The notes under the pieces are model-generated. The model made no database searches, was not told where the DNA came from, and saw only the letters and a list, made by a program, of their open reading frames with translations. The position numbers and the translations under genes are program-made. From Sinotaia quadrata (taxonomy: Eukaryota > Mollusca > Gastropoda > Architaenioglossa > Viviparidae): 64,000 nt of DNA. Within the stretch, counting starts at the first letter, position 1; every line of letters begins with the position of its first letter. Shown piece by piece: positions 35,375 to 64,000 of this stretch. The stretch covers positions 43,728,664-43,792,663 of the forward strand of contig CM054177.1 of NCBI GenBank assembly GCA_028829895.1. Direction: 5' to 3'.

Positions 35375-35668
35375 CGACGTCGGACTGTGAAGTTGGTAAC
35401 ACAAAGTCCACAATACAAATACATCAATGATGAGGGGACAAAACTTTATTCTATATTGAAAGGGGACGTTTTACTGACATGTGTTCGTGAATGTGCGATT
35501 GGGGATGGTGATGAATGTTATATGGACAATATAAGATGGACAAACATAACGAGACAAAACGAAATTCCACTTTCGCCCTTTTCAAAACGATATAGAACAC
35601 GTGTTGAAGAAAAAGATATGTTTAGATTTATTAAACTCAAGGGCGTTTCTCTTTCACACAGTGGTTAA
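35375..35668 (+). CDS. Possible terminal exon (C-terminal tail of GPCR-A?)
   Basis: Open frame with coding-like composition that starts after a usable acceptor (TTTGTCAGCAG) and ends at TAA. The frame is open back to 35309, where a second possible acceptor (GGTATAG) lies. It contains RRRTVKLVTQSP, CVRECAIGDGDEC and a basic/acidic end, with no membrane segment. Repeated AATAAA lies 70-100 bases downstream. It is on the same strand as GPCR-A and in the place where B and C have tail exons, but it does not resemble those tails, and joining needs a weak donor at the GPCR-A stop. It could belong to another gene. Confidence 0.35.
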   Translation, partial: RRRTVKLVTQSPQYKYINDEGTKLYSILKGDVLLTCVRECAIGDGDECYMDNIRWTNITRQNEIPLSPFSKRYRTRVEEKDMFRFIKLKGVSLSHSG

Positions 35669-35737
35669 ATCAGACGTACTATGCTTTCAAAAGAACACAC
35701 ACACACTTTGGGGTAAAATGGCAAATGATGAAATGTA

Positions 35738-35764
35738 AATAAAATAAATAAATAAATAAATAAA
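35738..35764 (+). promoter_or_regulatory. Poly(A) signal cluster
   Basis: Overlapping AATAAA hexamers about 75 bases after the stop of the possible terminal exon. They also form a short AAAT repeat, so function is uncertain. Confidence 0.4.
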
Positions 35765-36136
35765 AGGTTTGCTCTCTCAACGATAAGCTGCAATGATACG
35801 GCACCAATGCCAATACTATAAGTCTCAATTTAACTAATCATAAAGTTCAAATGAAAACAGTTCTCCAAAGTGTAGGAATATATCATCAAAATTCTTGTCA
35901 AAATTCTAAATACTAAAAGTTCATACATAGTGCATATAATTAAAGTTCGTGTCAATAGTTTATAATACTAAAAGTTCATTCAAAAGTATATATCATTCGT
36001 GTGCTCAGATCTACGGCTACTTAGTATTACGTGTGTTTCTTTACTACTCATATAAGTTCATTATGACTGGACCGTTGCCCCTGTGACCGTCCTCTGTATA
36101 GGGTTAGGTCCTTAACGGTTTTACCACACTAACGTT

Positions 36137-36420
36137 AGCGAATCTCGACAATCGTTGTCGTATCAAAGACGCCTGAAGTATGTATATCCTCGTATATCTC
36201 GACAATCGTTGTCGTATCAAAGACGCCTGAAGTATGTATATCCTCGTATATCTCGACAATCGTTGTCGTATCAAAGACGCCTGAAGTATGTATATCCTCG
36301 TATATCTCGACAATCGTTGTCGTATCAAAGACGCCTGAAGTACGTATATCCTCGTGACGTGAATCTCGACAATCGTTGTCGTATCAAAGACGCCTGAAGT
36401 ATGTATATCCTCGTGGCGTG
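36137..36420. repeat. 54 bp minisatellite
   Basis: Five copies containing GACAATCGTTGTCGTATC, which includes the inverted repeat GACAATCGTTGTC. Confidence 0.92.
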
Positions 36421-36429
36421 AATAATTAT

Positions 36430-36859
36430 AATCACCTCTCGCTGAAACAAGCCAAGAGCAATATTCCTTTTCACCTACGGAATCGATGACTTGAAATATA
36501 TTCCTAGATAGGGAGATCGGATTACCTCCTCTATCTAATTTAATGAATGGTGCCCCAACTACATAAATAAATCCAAAGTCATGAATACACACTTTGTCAA
36601 GAGAATACACAGGACACATTTTTAGAATTCTGGCACCATGACACTGCGGGAAATAGAGTTGCTGTTGTTGGGGGTGGGGGTGGGGGAATACCCGCTCCCC
36701 TAAATACAGTAATCCAAGTATAGAATTAGGCTCTCTGACAAAGTTATAAGATTTTCCTGTCTTTGTATACACTGTTAATGTTTTAAGAAAAAAATCGCCG
36801 CACTGACGCTTGAAGCATGCGCTACCGGAGGTACACGCATTACACATTTGTATATGCAC
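36430..36859 (-). other. Unrecognised open frame, non-repeat part
   Basis: A minus-strand frame of 251 codons spans 36859-36104. The first ~145 codons are non-repetitive (for example LGLLYLGERVFPHP and DFGFIYVVGAPFIKLD); the rest is translated 54 bp repeat. I do not recognise the product. It could be a relic of a mobile element or a chance open frame. Confidence 0.2.
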
Positions 36860-37108
36860 TCATTCAGGTATTCATGTTGTCTTGATAATTTGTATATGCA
36901 CTCATTCCAGTATTTATGTTGTCTTGATAATTTGTATATGCACTCATTCCAGTATTCATGTTGTCTTGATAATTTGTATATGCACTCATTCCAGTATTTA
37001 TGTTGTCTTGATAATTTGTATATGCACTCATTCCAGTATTCATGTTGTTTTGATAATTTGTATATGCACTCATTCCAGTATTCATGTTGTCTTGATAATT
37101 TGTAGCCC
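36845..37108. repeat. 42 bp minisatellite
   Basis: Six copies containing GTATATGCACTCATTCC. From 37.2 to 39.2 kb no gene or clear repeat is seen. Confidence 0.92.
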
Positions 37109-39043
37109 TGGTTCCACATTTGTGGAACCAGGAACTGCTGTAGCTGTAGAGAATTTTACTTTACTTTACTGGGACTGTAGTTTTTAATCAATACAAAACT
37201 GAAGAAAATAGAATCTTTACTCTTTTTGTTATACCTCTATTTCTCTCAGCCACTTAATTTGATTAGCTACAACTTCCCGACTGTTTTGCGTCATTTATGG
37301 ACTTTCCCTTCTATAGCTGACCTCCTCACTCTTTACATGTTGGAATAGACATTCAGATTTTGTATTCGATTTGTGATTTCACCTTCTGTCACATGACAGC
37401 GACTATACTCCCCTTTATGGAGTCACAGAGGCAATAATGGATTTTGCCCTGTTTAGTCATGGAAGCCACTCAAGCATCACCTTCCAAGTCCAGTCTATTG
37501 TTTTCATCATATGATCTGGCACACACTGTAGCTTATTCGTTAGTGTGGTGGCATCCCAATGTCCAACTGTTTGTTGAGTCAAAACCCTTAAGGAGAAGTC
37601 ATATATTTTATGAATGTAGTGTATTTAAATTGTACTAATGGATTATCTTTTCAGCTAAATATAGCAGAAAATGTAAACATATATATAGTTCCAAGTTGCA
37701 CTGTGTGACAGGTTATTTTAAATGATGAGAGGGTTTCTTTAAATTGTGAAAATATAATCATCTCTCTGTAATATGATAAATACCCACTTTTCAATTTGTG
37801 GACTTTTGTGAAGGAAAATCTTCCATACCGCTTCCAGTGCTAACCTTCATGTTACAGGTAGATGAAATAGATTAGCAATGACCTGCCATGCCCCCAATAA
37901 ATCAACAATGGGACGCCCACATTTGAGATTTGATGTCCGACTCAATAATTATTATATGATGGCCCTCACTTGCTGCTGCAAACATCTCTCTCATAATTAT
38001 ATCACTCATAGAGTGTGGGTGTTTATCAAAGAAATAGTAAAGTTTAGTAACAATATAAATTAATTACACACTACACAACAATTCAACATTGAACATGTAC
38101 AAATAAACAACAAATATATACAGTGATACACAGAATTAAAAAAGTATGTATATATTAACCTTTCAATATCATCCCAGATATTTATATGGAAATTACTCCA
38201 CATTATCAAATTAGAAATGTGATCAAGATTAAAATTAATAAAATTAGAGAAAAATGCAAGAAGATGGATGAAATTGTTTTAGTGATGAAATTAACTATTT
38301 ATGATTACCATTGTGAGTTTTAAAGTTTATTGTACTGTTGACCAATCAATTCTGAGGCAAATCAGAGTTGACCAATTGAGACAATACGTTAAACACTTAC
38401 TCCTAAATTTAGAAGTAACACATATGGCTACTTTGATTGCGAGTATCATTCAAGTAAGAGAGATTTTGTGGACCTTTAAATAATATTATTCTAAACTCGT
38501 ACGCAACGGATGAACATTTTTGGAATTTGGTTTGACCGAAAACGGTTTCCTGCTGTAAAAGAAAAATGTATTGTACAAAATACACTGTTATTTCGACTCC
38601 ACCTATCATTATTAAGCCATGTTTCAATTATGAGCATAATAAAGTAAAATACACAGATCTTGATTTACGACTGTTTTCAAACCAGAATATAATTTTTCTC
38701 CAAAATGCGAAAAACTGGCTGACGAAAGAGCGTGCCAGAAATAACACTGATTTGTTGTTGTTTTTTTAAAAAAAAACACACGTCATTTTATATGTTTTAC
38801 TTTATTCACTGTTGATGAGCGTTTATGATTAAAACTTATGCTTAACTTTTCAATATTTCTGTTTGCTTATTGGAATCAAGATACAAGTAATAATCAAATT
38901 TATGCTTTTCATTCATTGATGTTGAAAATTTAAATAACATTGCATTCATTAACATAAAATAAATTATAAAATTACAAAACATTGCGAGCGATCTCATTCG
39001 TTTTAATAACTATCAGAGTCAAGCGTTGATGGGATTGAACGAT

Positions 39044-39051
39044 TTTATTGG
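39044..39051 (-). promoter_or_regulatory. Possible poly(A) signal for GPCR-B
   Basis: AATAAA on the minus strand about 415 bases after the GPCR-B stop. In AT-rich DNA this hexamer is common, so this is only a candidate. Confidence 0.3.
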
Positions 39052-39206
39052 TTAATTTAATGGAATCGAACTTCAAAAGCTTTCAGATAATTTGCTCTTC
39101 AAAGTATACATTTCCATTTTAAAATCGGGTCAAATTATGAAATATTAATTCTTAAAATAAAATGTTTCAGGATTTTTATATCGAATTATCTAGAAGCGAT
39201 TTCACA

Positions 39207-39209
39207 CAC

Positions 39210-39262
<53 letters not shown>

Positions 39263-39295
39263 GCACGCACGCACGCACACAAGCACACACAGAAA
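39207..39295. repeat. CA microsatellite
   Basis: CA and CG/CA tract 170 bp past the GPCR-B stop, likely in the 3' UTR. Confidence 0.88.
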
Positions 39296-39463
39296 CACAG
39301 GCATTTATATAAACACATATATGTCTGTATATAAAATATGAACAACACTGGGGAATCATTCTTGATTATTGACAACATTACACGTTTTCCTCATTTTGTT
39401 CTTTCCCACAGTTTCGTCCAACATACACTATTCTCGTGTATCCGATGTTTTCTCAGGAAGTAC

Positions 39464-47909
<8,446 letters not shown>

Positions 47910-48589
47910 TACAGAGACAGTTGTATAAAACACTCCGCCACAGATTGGAAAACATGTGTGTCCATTTCAGTCTTTAAAAAATGTTTCATGCTTGTAGTTT
48001 GTAGTCCAGGTTTTCTGTAAATGGGCAGATATCAGGGTTTCTTCAGCTATGTCAGCAAGAATATTTTACACACACAAACACATTTTCAGCGTCTGGAACA
48101 TTAGTTTTTGAAATGGCCACCAGATCAAATAAATGAAAAGAAAGAACACTGCTCTATTTCCGATAGTCTGTCCACTCTCCGCTTACGCAAGTTTGAAGTG
48201 ACGTCAACATTAATCTCACGTCAAATCTGAAAATGATGTCATGATTGTACTCTTTCATTGCTAATTGTGGTGCTAATGTTGAATTAAATAAGTCTCGAAA
48301 ACACACGATCTTAATAGATCACAGATAGGTTTTTAAAAATTATATAACTCAAAATAGGATTGTTATATGATTAAAAGTCGACGTTATGTTTAAACTGATT
48401 TATAGCTCACATCAGATCTTAATGTCTTATGTAAATTACAGTGTCACTGAATATTATGTTAAGAAAGCAATAAGAATATATTTTTCAGAAATGTAGTGCA
48501 CTACTTCTATACCACGTGATTTAAGACCTATAGTCTTAAAACAATGAGTGTAGACTAAGCCGAGACTTTCATTTCTGATCGAGTTTGTG

Positions 48590-48925
48590 ACATTTATTTA
48601 AACGAAGGCGGGGAGCTTGAAATCGTCCACTTATCAAGTACATTAGCCTGTCATTCATCCAGCGGCTTGCGGAATAAAATCTTAGTCCCATATCCTGTGT
48701 CTGAGAGAGACATCCTTATGATCCCTGAAGATTCCTTAGCGTTTTACAGGCTGCGGAGCACGATGGAGGGAATGTATAAGTTGACCAAGCCCCTATGTCC
48801 TTGACAGAAGTATGATGTGGATCCACAGACACTTATAGGTGAAACCGGTGCCTAGACTTCGGTGCAACCTATCTGACCAGGGAAGTGGAGACATCAGTGC
48901 TCGCAGAGTTAAGATCAATACAGAG
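48590..48925. other. GC-richer unique segment upstream of GPCR-B
   Basis: About 330 bp with clearly higher GC than its flanks, no open frame of note and no tandem repeat. It could be the GPCR-B promoter or leader, or a mobile element fragment. Confidence 0.3.
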
Positions 48926-49412
48926 TATACATTTTGAGATGTATATTCTAGCTAATATTTACGTAACACTGATCTGTAATGGCTCCACAAAGGCTATAGC
49001 TGTATTAGCTAATATTTACGTAGTGGAGTGGCAATAATAAAAAAATCTTAGAGCTGCTGTGACGCCACCGCCACTTATTTTATTATTATTATTAATTAAT
49101 CATCCATAACTAATTACAAGTGATGTGAATCTTAATTTATATTATTAATAATTTTCAAGAAGACACCACTCGTCTTTCTGACTCGGAGGTTTTGGAGGTG
49201 CTGTTAACGTTTTCTCTCTTCTACAACATTAATGACAAACATTTACCGTCACACAATATTTTGTAAGTGAAAAACTTCTTACTACAGGAGAAGACAAGTC
49301 CATCTTTAATCTATATTTAGCGAGCCCCCATCCACCCACTTTCTTCTCCAACATAAGATTATCAATATGTGTAAGAAGGTAAATGAATTTAACAATAAAT
49401 ATCTCCCTGAAG

Positions 49413-49495
49413 CAATAGTCTACTCACATAATACATCTCTAAGTAAAACACAAGAATAATACATCAATAGCAAAATGAATGAAATATTTATCTGC
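49413..49495 (-). repeat. Dispersed repeat family, 3' fragment
   Basis: Matches the other end of the element as seen at 2075-2160 (AATAGTCTACTCACA then ATAGCAAAATG). Upstream of GPCR-B, downstream of GPCR-C. Confidence 0.55.
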
Positions 49496-49961
49496 ATTGC
49501 AGCTATTAGAGAGTAAAAGTAATAAATTATTTTTTGTAATTAAATTATTTGAATGAAGTATGAACATTAGTTATTATCAACTGTATTTTAAAAGTATATT
49601 TGTATTTCAAAGCACAGTAAGAATTAATTAAGTATACTTAATTAATTAAGACAACTTCGAAATATGTAGGGAAAAAACAAAAGGGATCCTCATGATATAT
49701 TAATGGGTTCCAGAATTCCAGTCACCGTGTATCACAAAAATCGATTTGACTTAGGATAACAGTCAGTTTTCCATCGAGACTATACTGGAGTCAGTTCAAT
49801 GAGCTCATCGAAAAGCCTTCCACCACCACGACGACCACGCACATCAAAAACAGCTAACAAAAGTCTAGCAATGAGCAAAAGAAAGTGTAACAATTAATAA
49901 TTAAATTTTAATATAATAAAATATCGAATTTCAAATCTCTGTTTCACACAAATGACATATA

Positions 49962-49967
49962 TTTATT
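49962..49967 (-). promoter_or_regulatory. Possible poly(A) signal for GPCR-C
   Basis: AATAAA on the minus strand about 335 bases after the GPCR-C stop, beyond a 53 bp repeat that would be part of the 3' UTR. Candidate only. Confidence 0.3.
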
Positions 49968-50019
49968 TCTTCACAGACTCCAATAAAATAAACATCACAA
50001 ATAATATCAGTGCAAGTCT

Positions 50020-50235
50020 TTACAGATCCACTTGAAAGAAAGGACACAAATGATATTTTGCGAGCCCTTCTAGAGCCCATTTCAAAGAAAAGACAGAAAT
50101 GATATTTTGCGAGCCCTAAAATAGACCAATACAAAAGATAGAACATAAATAATATTTTGCGAGCTCTCGAATAGACCAGTTCAAAGAAAGAATACAAATG
50201 ATATCTATGCAAGAATTCACAGTCCACTTTATATA
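50020..50235. repeat. About 54 bp minisatellite
   Basis: Four copies around AAATGATATTTTGCGAGC, directly after the GPCR-C stop, likely in its 3' UTR. Confidence 0.85.
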
Positions 50236-50302
50236 AACACACAGATGACATCATTGCAGGTCGTCACAAACTTTCATTTCAAAAACAAATAAAATAAAAT
50301 GA

Positions 50303-63152
<12,850 letters not shown>

Positions 63153-63159
63153 TACAGAG

Positions 63160-64000
63160 TAAGCCGTGCATTGCACTCAGGAACAGATTCAAAACTTAAG
63201 GGCGCGTTTACTCCGGCCTCTTCCAACGAGTTTCATGCTGCAGACTTTTTGTCTTGTAGTGTGAATGACACGCATAGACATCTTTCCGATAATTTATTAA
63301 TTGCTTCACCAAGAAAAGAGTTTTTAACAAATTGAATTTAGAAGCACCACTTTGTCTTCTGAACAAATAAATATAATGTCTGTTTAGTTTTATTTTCAGG
63401 AATACTATGATCACTCACACAACATACCTTGCTTATTCTGTGGTGAAGTATAGGATAAGCATTTCCTAATATGACGTCAAATAGCATCGTCATGGTCTAA
63501 ATGACGTCACATTAGCTCCCAAGAATATCTCTATTTCAGAACCAGCGCGAAATCGGCCCTTGACGGAAGCGCTTCCCATAATTTACAACTTTTTCAGAAA
63601 TCTTTTATAAATAAAATATGTGTCAGTCATCCCTAGTTAGTCATATGAAAACTTAGTTAGTTAAACGTGTTTTTTTTAATGTATTTAGCTACATAAGTTA
63701 TTTAAATAAGCTTAATTAATGTATTTGGTATGTTTTTCATTATGCCTTTTTTTTTAGCCAGGCTTAGAACATAAATTATGTTAAAAGTAAGGATTTAGTT
63801 AAATAACTTCATTTAATATAACTGAACTCATTCGTTTGACTAAATAATCGTTAACTGGAATCAAAATGTACTAATTTATTTTTGTAAAATGTATTCTTTG
63901 ATAAATTGAGCATATGTAGGTAAGTAAATGGATATTTAAACCCAAAGAATGAGAAAAAATATATTTTAAAGTTATCCACAAAATGTAACTTTTCTGAAAG
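63160..64000. other. Region upstream of GPCR-C
   Basis: Expected to hold the GPCR-C promoter. AT-rich, with the short shared element at 63545-63590 and no clear TATA or exon. Confidence 0.4.
63545..63590 (+). repeat. Short shared element with palindromic core, copy 2
   Basis: Same orientation as the 4.6 kb copy; shares CGGAAGCGCTTCCCATAA exactly and much of the preceding 20 bp. Confidence 0.6.

Overview
This is AT-rich eukaryotic DNA with spliced genes, long introns and very dense tandem repeats. There are no bacterial features: no operons, no ribosome binding sites, and coding sequence is cut into 90-380 bp exons with GT-AG borders. The protein families and the style (an SLC22-type transporter, divergent clustered class A GPCRs, abundant CTAT/GATA, GA and CA microsatellites) fit a lophotrochozoan animal, most likely a mollusc. 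The species call is inference; the exon structures are read directly from the sequence.

Layout. (1) 2.6-14.9 kb, minus strand: an SLC22-type organic cation/carnitine transporter. Eight exons with matching phases run from the start codon to about TM8. TM9-12 are not confidently found and probably lie to the left, partly outside the window. (2) 21.0-32.8 kb, plus strand: GPCR-A, four exons covering TM1-TM7. Its short N-terminal exon was not found, and a possible tail exon with a poly(A) signal lies at 35.3-35.7 kb. (3) 47.9-39.5 kb, minus strand: GPCR-B, complete in six exons (predicted 458 residues). (4) 63.2-50.3 kb, minus strand: GPCR-C, complete in six exons (predicted 461 residues). The three receptors share intron positions and phases, so they are tandem paralogues of one local expansion.

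The receptors keep N1.50, the Cys3.25 to ECL2 cysteine pair and the TM6 W-x-P. All three have lost the TM2 sodium-site Asp (D2.50 is Cys or Ser), have no TM5 Pro, and have altered DRY motifs (AHF, HRF, ERF). Two have SPxxY in place of NPxxY. B and C carry long Ser/Thr/acidic C-terminal tails on a separate exon.

The most unusual feature is where the tandem repeats lie. Several minisatellites are copies of an exon-intron border, so a real splice site (or start-codon region) is followed or preceded by multiple look-alikes. Examples are the SLC22 start region (69 bp units), SLC22 exon 5 acceptor (66 bp), GPCR-A TM3 donor (60 bp, many copies), GPCR-A TM5 acceptor (82 bp, two copies) and GPCR-C TM6 donor (eight copies, each encoding the CWIPY core of TM6). 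A dispersed repeat family (about 450 bp, four copies) and a second short shared element complete the picture. I saw no CRISPR array, rRNA or convincing tRNA gene.
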